A DNA stretch of 64,000 bases from the NCBI GenBank assembly GCA_022826745.1, contig JAJDUI010000006.1, forward strand, positions 135,015 to 199,014, given 5' to 3'. Shown here piece by piece: positions 52,601 to 59,532 of the stretch. The notes beneath the pieces are model-generated. The model did not search any database and was not told the origin of the DNA. It was given only the letters and a program-made list of their open reading frames with translations. Position numbers and translations under genes: made by a program. The stretch is from Thermoanaerobaculia bacterium. GTDB lineage: Bacteria; Acidobacteriota; Thermoanaerobaculia; Multivoradales; Multivoraceae. The stretch's first letter is position 1. The number at the start of each line of letters is the position of its first letter.

Positions 52601-53091
52601 CCCTGAACTACGTCACGATGGTCGATCGGGCCAGAAACTGGGGTGGCGCCAGGTTCACCAGCGAGCCCGGGGACGAGGAGCCTCAACGGATTCGGCTCCG
52701 TACGGCCAACCCCGACACGGAACCGCCCGAGCTCGACCTGAACAGGATGAGTATCGACGCGGAACCCACGAATCCTGAACAACCGAACGGCGAGACGATC
52801 GTCAGGTTCAGCTTTCGTGTGCGCGACGACATCTCGGGCTACATGAGCGGGAGAATCTACATACTCGATCCACAGGGGATAAGCCACCTCGTCTACGTGC
52901 CCTATGCGGACCGCGACCTTGTCTTTCCGCGGGGCGATCCCACCAGGTGGGAGGAGCTCACCGTCGTGCATGTCCTGCCGCCCGGCTCGGCGCCGGGAAC
53001 CTGGGGCGTTTCGAACTTATGGCTCGTCGACCGGGCCCACAACTTCGTTCACCACGACTTCACCGAAGTGATCCACTTCACGGTGGAGTGA
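49657..53091 (+). CDS. Secreted putative HExxH metallopeptidase with two N-terminal 4-Cys domains (paralog A)
   Basis: 1144 residues, GTG start, signal peptide ending AAAA/DQG. Two copies of a Cys-bounded domain (about 49735-50091 and 50191-50532) carry FFEADNAEVLVKVLDGC and NGHRWVF, the same domain that ends the protease at 11111. A CarboxypepD_reg-like module follows (GVLRVATPNAFGRFRFDNLAAGEYAVKVYANGHRA, split here from memory of the fold). The core has H658-E-K-A-H662 (IIHEKAHFLWAH) and NEDMAESIAYF with E717 55 residues later, a gluzincin-like zinc site. Ig-like modules end the protein. No Shine-Dalgarno is visible. Function: probable extracellular peptidase or binding protein. Confidence 0.75.
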   Translation: MKLAGCIVCLLALTASAAAADQGPDYTDCVPSSPQLTFEPGYAVSMCFEYERGGEWVQADAADFGLGSRRSGLLWFFEADNAEVLVKVLDGCAVNGHRWVFAAPVTTLAFNLWVEETATGNSWVHRNPRGGRTATTESDLTAFPCGPAAASAAPERAGASLPRPTTDIAQTGAGGTPDCEPEPVTTLAGFTVSMCVEHERDGEVVVTRARDYGLNSRQSALLYFFERDNAEVLVKVLDGCALNGHRWVFVAPVTTLAFNLSIDPPGGGASWTHTNSLDRTASARSDLEAFDCADDEQPGGPDSLAGQVVGYRGAWSDVEAILTAKGVLRVATPNAFGRFRFDNLAAGEYAVKVYANGHRATPARLIDVPYDGRMELFDLTPIPTDPFVFHWEEDQSTAGTEYSAAVNRPHVIEFEGEAVTVADNSSANVLAHDYNMLLVDSDEASWSQEHAWRLLTTMRSIPQETRDPYDAQSLAASQWLLTPRHLEGDIEVRTDGPSPVVLISEAAFVNANPRVATVDGKRGIWFSKRLHHALVRYVTDDGRDVEAYERIFEERYGVTTEPHDYAALTQWTTGEGAGRFQPFHAEEIVTLLNMFEEFPSGMHKTPGLTHLVRRLDGTPHPLYPGAPAVAWPDAGYIEFMDVAFLSSAIDGIHRLIIHEKAHFLWAHVFDQRTREDWIELGGWYEDPTQPSGWSTTKTTEFASAYAHLLNPNEDMAESIAYFIITPDKLRSRSVAKYEFVRDRIMQGNLYLSRIREDLTFQVYNLFPDYVFPGKVRRVDISVTGGAEQDKEFRIEIELHALDRDLEGAASAFSRVFSSAGTYFDLWLHPVDGQGRRIELGTVLVGTQKLSRYSKAGYWRPGQLKISDRVGNKRFQRGDDFGWKLYLDNFLEDWTPPEYVPRTARLDRGPERVVEGRVVQSIEATWEVSENNLMREGWPCHASINDEILSTYALGEYGPFESAGNLCRARFLMPDYMPSSTYSLNYVTMVDRARNWGGARFTSEPGDEEPQRIRLRTANPDTEPPELDLNRMSIDAEPTNPEQPNGETIVRFSFRVRDDISGYMSGRIYILDPQGISHLVYVPYADRDLVFPRGDPTRWEELTVVHVLPPGSAPGTWGVSNLWLVDRAHNFVHHDFTEVIHFTVE

Positions 53092-53100
53092 GGCGGCGGG
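50560..53100 (+). repeat. Tandem duplication, unit A
   Basis: From GAC at 50560 to just past the stop of paralog A, the DNA aligns with 53231-55774 over about 2.5 kb with long near-identical runs, for example around 50815-51100 versus 53485-53770. The shared segment includes the first 3'-flanking bases (GTGGAGTGAGGCGGCGGG). Confidence 0.9.
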
Positions 53101-53107
53101 TCGGCAG

Positions 53108-55765
53108 ATGGGAGCGAGAACGGACTGCTTCAGTCGTTTCTTCCTGAGGATGCACGTCGTCAGGCTCTCCGGCGTCGTCGTGTGGGTGCTCGCGTTGAGC
53201 GGTCCGGCGGCAGCGGCGGATCAAGGTACGGACTCCCTCACTGGTCAGGTGGTCGGCTATCGGGGCGTCTGGCAGGACGTCGAGGTGATGCTGACCGCGA
53301 AGGGGGTCCTCCGCGTCGCGACTCCGGACTCCCTCGGCCACTTCCGCTTCGACGGCCTCGCGGCCGGCACGTACGCCGTCAAGGTCTACGCGGAAGGTCA
53401 CCGCGCGACGCCGGCTCGCATGGTCGACGTCCCGCAGTGGGGCGACCGTCTGGACCCGTTCGATCTGACGCCGATTCCCGCGGACCCGTTCGTCTTCCAC
53501 TGGGAAGAGGACCAGAGCACTGCGGGCACCGAGTACTCGGCGGCCGTCAACCGGCCGCACGTGATCGAGTTCGAGGGCGAGACGGTCACGTTGGCCGACA
53601 ACTCGTCGGCCAACGTCCTGGCTCACGACTACAACATGCTGCTGGTGGATTCCGACGAGGCTTCGTGGTCGCAGGAGCACGCCTGGCGGCTGTTGACGAC
53701 GATGCGTTCCATTCCGCAGGAGACGAGGGATCCGTACGGCGCTCAGTCGCTGGCCGCTTCGCAGTGGCTGCTGACGCCCAGGTACCTGGAGGGCGACATC
53801 GAGCTGAGGACGGACGGGCCTTCTCCCGTCGTCCTGGTTTCCGAGGCTGCCTTCGTGAACGCGACTCCGCGGATAGCGACGGTGGACGGCAGGCGGGGAG
53901 TCTGGTTCTCGAAGCGGCTGCACCACGCCCTGGTGCGCTACGTGACGGACAACGGCCGCGACGTCGACGCGTACGAGAGGATCTTCGAGGAACGCTATGG
54001 CGTCACGACGGAGATACGCGACTACGCCGCCCTGACGCAATGGACCACCGGCGAGGGCGCCGGCCGTTTCCAGCGCTTCCACGCGGAGGAGATCATCACG
54101 CTGCTCAACATGCTCGAGGAGTTTCCGAGCGGCATGCACACGACGCCGGGCCTTACTCACCTCGTTCGGCGCCTCGACGGCACGCCCAATCCCCTGAGCC
54201 CATTGGCCCCGGCCATCGCCTGGACTCAAGCGGGCTACATCGAGTTCATGGACATCGCCTTCCTGTCGAGCGCCATCGACGGCATCCACCGCCTGATCAT
54301 TCACGAGAAGGCCCACTTTCTCTGGGCTCACGTCTTCGACCAGCGGACCCGCGACGATTGGGCCCGGCTCGGCGGCTGGTACGAGGACCCCGGGCAGCCG
54401 TCGGGCTGGTCCACGACCAGCACGACGGAGTTCGTCTCCGCGTACGCGCACCTAAGTAACCCGAACGAGGACATGGCCGAGTCCATCGCCTACTTCATCA
54501 TCACGCCGGACAAGCTGAGGTCCCGATCGGTCGCCAAGTACGAGTTCGTGCGGGACCGGATCATGCAGGGAGACCTGTATCTCTCCCGGTTCCGGGAGGA
54601 CTTGACCTTCCAGGTGTACAACCTGTTTCCGGACTACGTGTTCCCGGGCAGGGTCCGCCGCGTCGACATCACGGTGACGGGTGGAGCCGAGCAGGACAAG
54701 GAGATCCGCGTCGAGATCGAGTTGCATGCGCTCGACCGGGATCTGGAGGGCGCCGCATGGGCGGGCACCCGAGTTTTCAGCAGTGTCGGTACGTTCTTCG
54801 ACCTGACGCTCTTCCCCGTGGACGGGAACGGCAGGAGGATCGAGCAGGGGACGGTACTCGTCGGCACGATCAGGCTGAGCCGGTACAGCAAGGCGGGGTA
54901 CTGGGTTCCGGGGCAACTCAAGCTGGGCGACAGGGTCGGCAACGAGCGCTACCAGAGAGGCGACGACTTCGGATGGAAGCTCTACATCGACAACCCCCTC
55001 GAGGACTGGACGCCGCCGGAGTACGTTCCCGCGACCGCCCGTCTCGACAGGGGCCCGGAAGGGGTTGTGGAAGGCCGCGTCGTCCAGTCGATCGAAGCGA
55101 GCTGGGAGGTGAGCGAGGACAACCTGATGCGGGAGAGCTGGCCCTGCCACGCATCCATCAACGACGAGATTCTCTCGACGTACGCGCTGGGAGAGTACGG
55201 GCGTTTCGAGCCCGACGGGAACCTGTGCCGGGTGCGCTTTCTCATGCCGGACTACAGGCCGTCTTCGACGTACTCCCTGAACTTCGTCGACATGGTCGAT
55301 CGGGCCAGCAACTGGGGTGCCGCCTGGTTCACCAGTGAGCCCGGGGACGAGGATCCTCAACGGATCCGGGTGCGTACGGCCAACCCGGACACGGAACCGC
55401 CCGAGCTCGACCTGAACAGGATGAGCATCGACGCGGAACCCACGAATCCTGAACAACCGAACGGCGAGACGATCGTCAGGTTCACTTTTCGCGTGCGCGA
55501 CAACATCTCGGGCTACATGAGTGGGGCGGTCGTCTTTCTCGATCCACAGGGGATAGAGCACTTCGTCTACGTGCGCTATGCGGACCGCCACCTCCTCTTT
55601 CCGCGGGGCGATCCCACCAGGTGGGAGGAGCTCACGGTCGTGCATGTCCTGCCTCCCGGATCGGCACCGGGAACCTGGGGCGTTTCCAACCTGCGGCTCG
55701 CCGACCGGGCCCAGAACTTCGTGCATCACGATTTCACGGAAGTGATCCACTTCACGGTGGAGTGA
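53108..55765 (+). CDS. Secreted putative HExxH metallopeptidase (paralog B, without the 4-Cys domains)
   Basis: 885 residues (873 if ATG 53150 is the start, which gives a cleaner signal peptide, VVRLSGVVVWVLALSGPAAA). The mature start AAADQGTDSL joins the signal region directly to the CarboxypepD_reg-like module. It lacks exactly the 277-codon block (49732-50562) holding the two 4-Cys domains of paralog A. Otherwise co-linear: H399-E-K-A-H, NEDMAESIAYF, and the C-terminal Ig-like module GDPTRWEELTVVHVLPPGSA. It starts 16 bases after paralog A. Sequence divergence is modest, so both copies seem maintained. Confidence 0.75.
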   Translation: MGARTDCFSRFFLRMHVVRLSGVVVWVLALSGPAAAADQGTDSLTGQVVGYRGVWQDVEVMLTAKGVLRVATPDSLGHFRFDGLAAGTYAVKVYAEGHRATPARMVDVPQWGDRLDPFDLTPIPADPFVFHWEEDQSTAGTEYSAAVNRPHVIEFEGETVTLADNSSANVLAHDYNMLLVDSDEASWSQEHAWRLLTTMRSIPQETRDPYGAQSLAASQWLLTPRYLEGDIELRTDGPSPVVLVSEAAFVNATPRIATVDGRRGVWFSKRLHHALVRYVTDNGRDVDAYERIFEERYGVTTEIRDYAALTQWTTGEGAGRFQRFHAEEIITLLNMLEEFPSGMHTTPGLTHLVRRLDGTPNPLSPLAPAIAWTQAGYIEFMDIAFLSSAIDGIHRLIIHEKAHFLWAHVFDQRTRDDWARLGGWYEDPGQPSGWSTTSTTEFVSAYAHLSNPNEDMAESIAYFIITPDKLRSRSVAKYEFVRDRIMQGDLYLSRFREDLTFQVYNLFPDYVFPGRVRRVDITVTGGAEQDKEIRVEIELHALDRDLEGAAWAGTRVFSSVGTFFDLTLFPVDGNGRRIEQGTVLVGTIRLSRYSKAGYWVPGQLKLGDRVGNERYQRGDDFGWKLYIDNPLEDWTPPEYVPATARLDRGPEGVVEGRVVQSIEASWEVSEDNLMRESWPCHASINDEILSTYALGEYGRFEPDGNLCRVRFLMPDYRPSSTYSLNFVDMVDRASNWGAAWFTSEPGDEDPQRIRVRTANPDTEPPELDLNRMSIDAEPTNPEQPNGETIVRFTFRVRDNISGYMSGAVVFLDPQGIEHFVYVRYADRHLLFPRGDPTRWEELTVVHVLPPGSAPGTWGVSNLRLADRAQNFVHHDFTEVIHFTVE

Positions 55766-55774
55766 GGCGGCGGG
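53231..55774 (+). repeat. Tandem duplication, unit B
   Basis: Second unit of the duplication described at 50560-53100; it extends through the stop into GTGAGGCGGCGGG, after which the flanks diverge. Confidence 0.9.
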
Positions 55775-55850
55775 GCCGACAGGCGGGGGCCCGGAGCGTG
55801 GATCGAATGCACCTGGTCGATTCGCGACGACGCCTGAGCGCGGCCGAGGA

Positions 55851-55938
55851 GCGGGCGTAGCGCCCGCGTGTCAACGACTCGTTGACCTGGTCAACACGGC
55901 TGCGCACGGTTTCTCGCGCGAAACCGGCCGCCGGTTTC
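55851..55938. terminator. Cluster of three stem-loops between convergent genes
   Basis: GCGGGCG-TAG-CGCCCGC (55851-55867), GTCAACG-ACT-CGTTGAC (55870-55886) and GAAACCGG-CCG-CCGGTTTC (55920-55938). An alternative stem GTTTC...GAAAC (about 55909-55924) competes with the last. They lie in the 213-base gap after paralog B and before the end of the cytochrome-PhoD gene, so bidirectional termination is likely. No other feature is seen in this gap. Confidence 0.5.
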
Positions 55939-55978
55939 TCGCATTCCCCAAGTCAGGAAGCTCCGGGTGGCGTCGCGT

Positions 55979-57391
55979 CTACTTCGGCTGCAACTCCGAC
56001 AACCGCAGCGTCTGGCGCAGCAGGCGCCGGTTCGCGACGCTCCGGACCTCGACCCGGACCTCGGGGTCGGCGGCGGTCCAGTCGACCTCGATGTAGCCGA
56101 AGCCCGGCTCGCGCGTGGCCTGGCCGACGCGGTGCCGGTTCGGGCCGATCCCGGCCGTCTCGCGGCGGTTGAGCGGACCGGACGTGAAGTCCCATAGCGG
56201 ATAGGGCGCCTCGCCGTCGAGGCGCGAGACGTCGGCCCAGGGAGTGTCGCCGCTCAGCAGCAGGACGCCGGTCGCGCCGGTGTCCCGGACCAGGTCGATC
56301 AGCCGCCGGCGCTCGTTCGGCATGTTCGCCCAGCTTTCCCGGCCGGTGAACTCCATGACGAAGGGGATGCTGGTGGCGATCAGGCGCAGGTCGGCCGGTT
56401 GCCGAAGCTGCTCTTCGAGCCAGCGCCACTGCTCCTCGCTCAGCATTCGGGCGCGCTCGTGGTCGTTCGCCAGGTAGGGGCCCATGCCCAGGAGTTCCCG
56501 CCTCCGGGCTTCGTCGGGCGATACGCGCCAGAGCGGCCCGCGACCGTACCGGGTATCCAGCAGGATGACCTGAAGGCGCCGACCCGGCGGCCCGAAGCGT
56601 TGGGAAGTGTAGACACCTTGCTGTTGCCGTCGCGGCGATCCGCTGGGTTCATTCCAGAAGTCCAGGAAGACCTCTTGCGACTCGGCCCGCTTGCCGAAGT
56701 CGGCGCCGCCGTCCTCGCGGCCGAAGTCCAGGTCGTTCCAGGTTGCCAGGAAGCGGCTCTGCCGGCGCAGCTCGGCGAACCCCGGCTTCGTCGTCAGCTT
56801 GTCGTACTGCAGGCGGAGTTGCTGCATGTCTTCCGTACCGGCCAGGACGCTGTTGCCGAGCATCAACGTGAGCTGGGGCCTGAGCGCGAGCACGGTGTCC
56901 CAGACCGGCTGCGCCCGGTCCTGGTCGGCGCTGGAACCGAAGGCGATGCGGCTGATGACCTCCCGGGTCAATGTGTCGGCGGCCCGGCGACGCCGGTGGA
57001 GGGACCAGACGTAGGCCGTCAGTGCATCGACGTCGCCTTCGTCGAGTTCCATACCGCCGAGCGGCCACATCTCGTACTTGCCGCCAAACCGGCGGCCCGC
57101 GCCGTGGCGGAAGCCGGTTTCGATCGCGTTGCGCACGGCGGCAAGCGATCCGTCGCCGTGAAGCCACTCTTCGTCGGTCAGGTCCGGTCCGCGGCGGTTC
57201 CCCTGGCCTTCCCAGTGGTGGCACACCGGGCACGTGCCGCCGCGGTAGATCACCGCGCCCCGTTCGACCGCCGCCGGGTCGGCGGCGCCGAGGGCGGGTC
57301 CGGCCGCCCAGGCGAGGACGACGACGAAGAGGACGCCGAGACGGAGAAACCGGCGCCGGCGGCGCCGGACACCTGACCCGATGCACGGCAT
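55979..57391 (-). CDS. Cytochrome c fused to a PhoD-like phosphatase domain that lacks metal ligands
   Basis: 470 residues, exported (basic start, then FLRLGVLFVVVLAWAAGPALG). Residues about 38-135 form a cytochrome c domain: C54-x2-C57-H58 and a likely axial Met114 (LGGMELDEGDVDALTAYVWSL). Residues about 145-470 match PhoD-type alkaline phosphatases in order: RIAFGSSADQD, QPVWDTV, TEDMQQLRLQYDKL, RVQ-like LQVILLDTRYGRGPLW and YPLWDFTSGPLN. But metal-site motifs are altered: GNS (179-181) for GDN, WNDLD (218-222) for WDDHD, and GDTP (381-384) for GDRH. It is probably a redox or binding protein, not a phosphatase. Confidence 0.8.
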   Translation of the reverse strand: MPCIGSGVRRRRRRFLRLGVLFVVVLAWAAGPALGAADPAAVERGAVIYRGGTCPVCHHWEGQGNRRGPDLTDEEWLHGDGSLAAVRNAIETGFRHGAGRRFGGKYEMWPLGGMELDEGDVDALTAYVWSLHRRRRAADTLTREVISRIAFGSSADQDRAQPVWDTVLALRPQLTLMLGNSVLAGTEDMQQLRLQYDKLTTKPGFAELRRQSRFLATWNDLDFGREDGGADFGKRAESQEVFLDFWNEPSGSPRRQQQGVYTSQRFGPPGRRLQVILLDTRYGRGPLWRVSPDEARRRELLGMGPYLANDHERARMLSEEQWRWLEEQLRQPADLRLIATSIPFVMEFTGRESWANMPNERRRLIDLVRDTGATGVLLLSGDTPWADVSRLDGEAPYPLWDFTSGPLNRRETAGIGPNRHRVGQATREPGFGYIEVDWTAADPEVRVEVRSVANRRLLRQTLRLSELQPK

Positions 57392-57489
57392 GCGCGGGAA
57401 TGTAGCGCACGAGCGGGCCGGGTCGCCTCGCGGCGTCGCGCCGCAGATCGGGAGATCACCAGGGCGGGTTCACAAGGGGGAGTTCGGGG

Positions 57490-57495
57490 TATCGT
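57490..57495 (+). promoter_or_regulatory. -10-like TATCGT, 9 bases before ATG 57505
   Basis: GGGG-TATCGT-TTCGCCCCG-ATG; no Shine-Dalgarno. Leaderless start proposed for the carbonic anhydrase. Confidence 0.35.
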
Positions 57496-57504
57496 TTCGC
57501 CCCG

Positions 57505-58194
57505 ATGTGTGGGAGGTTCAAAGTACCCGCATGGGGCTATGAGGCGCACAACGGCCCGGCGGTCTGGGGGCAACTCGACCCGGTGTACCAGGTGTGTTCC
57601 CTGGGAGGGGAGCAGTCGCCGATCGACTTGAGTTGCGCCCGTCGCGAGGAGCTCGTGCCCGTCGGCTTCGACTACCGGTCGTCGCCGGCAACCGTCGAGA
57701 ACACCGGGCATTCGATCCAGGTCAACCCGGCTTCCGGCAACGGCATCGTTGTCGACGGAGTGCGATACGAGCTGGAGCAGTTCCACTTTCACCACGCCGC
57801 CGAGCACACGGTCGAGGGTGTTCGCCTGCCGCTGGAAATGCACTTCGTGCACCGGAGCGAAGGCGGCGCGCTGGCCGTGGTCGGGGTCCTGTTCCACGAG
57901 GGACCGGAGAACCGGGCCCTGGCGACGTTCTGGGACCCTCTGCCCGCCGAGGCCGGGCCGCCGCGCGCCGTTCCGGAGGCGGTCGACGTGCCGGCCCTGT
58001 TGCCTGAGCGCCGCACGACCTGGCGGTACCGCGGTTCGCTCACCACGCCGCCGTGTACGGAAGGCGTCGCCTGGATCGTCCTGACCGAGACACTGACGCT
58101 GTCGGCCGGCCAGATCGAGGCCTTCGCGGCGATCTTCCCGAACAACTACCGGCCGGTGCAGCCGCTGGGCGATCGCGTACTCGTTCGCGGATGA
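57505..58194 (+). CDS. Alpha-type carbonic anhydrase
   Basis: 229 residues. Hydrates CO2 to bicarbonate. Zinc ligands: two His in QFHFHHAAEHTVEG and the third in LEMHFVHR; the gatekeeper Thr is in SLTTPPCTEGV, and QSPIDLS is the usual N-terminal signature. Bacterial alpha-CAs are generally exported, but this one starts MCGRFKVPAWGYEAHNGP directly at the fold, with no signal peptide. Either it is cytoplasmic or the export signal lies in a different start not seen upstream. Monocistronic, divergent from the cytochrome-PhoD gene. Confidence 0.93.
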   Translation: MCGRFKVPAWGYEAHNGPAVWGQLDPVYQVCSLGGEQSPIDLSCARREELVPVGFDYRSSPATVENTGHSIQVNPASGNGIVVDGVRYELEQFHFHHAAEHTVEGVRLPLEMHFVHRSEGGALAVVGVLFHEGPENRALATFWDPLPAEAGPPRAVPEAVDVPALLPERRTTWRYRGSLTTPPCTEGVAWIVLTETLTLSAGQIEAFAAIFPNNYRPVQPLGDRVLVRG

Positions 58195-58206
58195 GGCCGC
58201 GGGCCG

Positions 58207-59445
58207 CTAGTTTGCGGCCCGCACCAGCCGCAGCATGGCGTCGCTGACCGCGTAGGAGAACCGCGGGTCGTTGATGTTCGCGTCGACCTCGGTGACGGGC
58301 ACCGCCCGCCGCAGGTTCTCGCGCAGGGCATGGAACAGCGCGTCGTCGGCCGCCGGGTCGTGGAACGGTCCGCCGGGGGCCGAGAGCGTGGATACGCCGC
58401 CCAGCGGCAGGTAGACCTCGACCGGGCCGGTGGAGGCGTTCAGCTTGGCGGCGAGGACCTGGCCGAGCTCGGCGGACTCTTCGCGCGACGTGCGCATCAG
58501 GGTCATGTTGTCGCTCTGGCGGTGGAAGGTGCGGCCCTCGAACTCGCGCGGAACGGTGTCCCGGGCGAAGAAGCTGACCATGTCGAGGCAGCCGGGCACG
58601 ACGATGGCGGGCGTGCCGCTCCTCGCCGCCGCCTCCAGTCGCGAAGGGCCGGCGGTGCGCACGCCGCCGACCAGTTCATCCGCGCACTCCGTGGTCGTCA
58701 GGTCGAGGACGCCGCGCACGAAGCCGGCCTCGATCAGACTCTCCATCGTGCGGCCGCCGGCGCCCGTGGCCTGGAAGACGAGTACCTCGAGTCCCTCCGT
58801 CTCCAGTTGGCGCCGGCAAGCATCCACGCAGGAGGTGGCGCTCCTGAACGTCGAGGCCGCGATCAGGGGACGGTCGTCGCCGCCTTCGATCTCGACCCGG
58901 GCCATGGCGCAGATTGCCGCGGCGGCGCGGCTCAGGACCTGCCGGCTGACCCGGTTGATGCCGTCGATGTCGACGATCGACGGCACCATGACGATGTCCT
59001 TGACGCCGACGTAGCCGGAGGCGTCTCCGCCGGCCATGGTCGACACCATGACCTTGGGTACGCCCAGAGGCAGGGCGCGCATCGCGGTCGTCGCCATCGC
59101 CGTGCCGGCGCGGCCGCCCAGACCGACGATCGCGTCGAAGCTCTCCCGCCGGTAGCTGCGCCGGACGACCTCCTCGGCGCCGGCGGACATGGCCGCGATC
59201 GCGCGCTTACGATCGGCCGCCTGCGCGAGTTGCTCGACCTTCTCGCCGCCTGCGCAGGCGACTTCGCGACGGCTCACGTCGGGGAACCAGCTTCCGTCGA
59301 GGGCGGGCTCGCCCAGCACGCCGAGGTCGATGACGAACGCCCGGCAGCCCCAGTCGCGGACGATGCGGTCCACGAGATAGGAGGCTTCGCCGCCCTTCGT
59401 GTCGAGGGTTGCCAGGACGGCGATCGTGCAGGGGGCCTGGGGCAC
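58207..59445 (-). CDS. Tm-1-like ATP-binding domain protein (UPF0261)
   Basis: 412 residues. The N-terminus TIAVLATLDTKGGEASYLVDRI, the IVGLGGRAGTAMATTAMRALPLGVPKVMVST segment, DIVMVPSIVDIDGINRV and FHATGAGG-like VFQATGAGGRTMESLIEAG define the UPF0261/Tm-1 family. Members bind ATP and are related to the tomato Tm-1 resistance protein's N-terminal domain. The TIM-barrel partner often adjacent is absent. GTG start with TAGGAT nine bases upstream. Cellular role unknown. Confidence 0.9.
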   Translation of the reverse strand: MPQAPCTIAVLATLDTKGGEASYLVDRIVRDWGCRAFVIDLGVLGEPALDGSWFPDVSRREVACAGGEKVEQLAQAADRKRAIAAMSAGAEEVVRRSYRRESFDAIVGLGGRAGTAMATTAMRALPLGVPKVMVSTMAGGDASGYVGVKDIVMVPSIVDIDGINRVSRQVLSRAAAAICAMARVEIEGGDDRPLIAASTFRSATSCVDACRRQLETEGLEVLVFQATGAGGRTMESLIEAGFVRGVLDLTTTECADELVGGVRTAGPSRLEAAARSGTPAIVVPGCLDMVSFFARDTVPREFEGRTFHRQSDNMTLMRTSREESAELGQVLAAKLNASTGPVEVYLPLGGVSTLSAPGGPFHDPAADDALFHALRENLRRAVPVTEVDANINDPRFSYAVSDAMLRLVRAAN

Positions 59446-59454
59446 AGCAGACCC

Positions 59455-59460
59455 ATCCTA
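59455..59460 (-). promoter_or_regulatory. -10-like TAGGAT, 9 bases before GTG 59445
   Basis: Minus strand CCG-TAGGAT followed by nine bases and the GTG. Another TAGGAT on the plus strand (about 59497-59502) precedes the divergent gene at 59533, which would then have a leader of about 25-30 bases. Confidence 0.35.
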
Positions 59461-59532
59461 CGGAGGGGAGGCTCTCGAAGACAAGATCCCGGCGTGTAGG
59501 ATCGGCGACCGCCCGCGCCACGAGAACCCTTC

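Noticed and set aside
57505-57519. MCGRF start reminiscent of SRAP/HMCES proteins
   Set aside because: The rest of the protein is a full alpha-carbonic anhydrase with zinc ligands; the five-residue match is coincidental.
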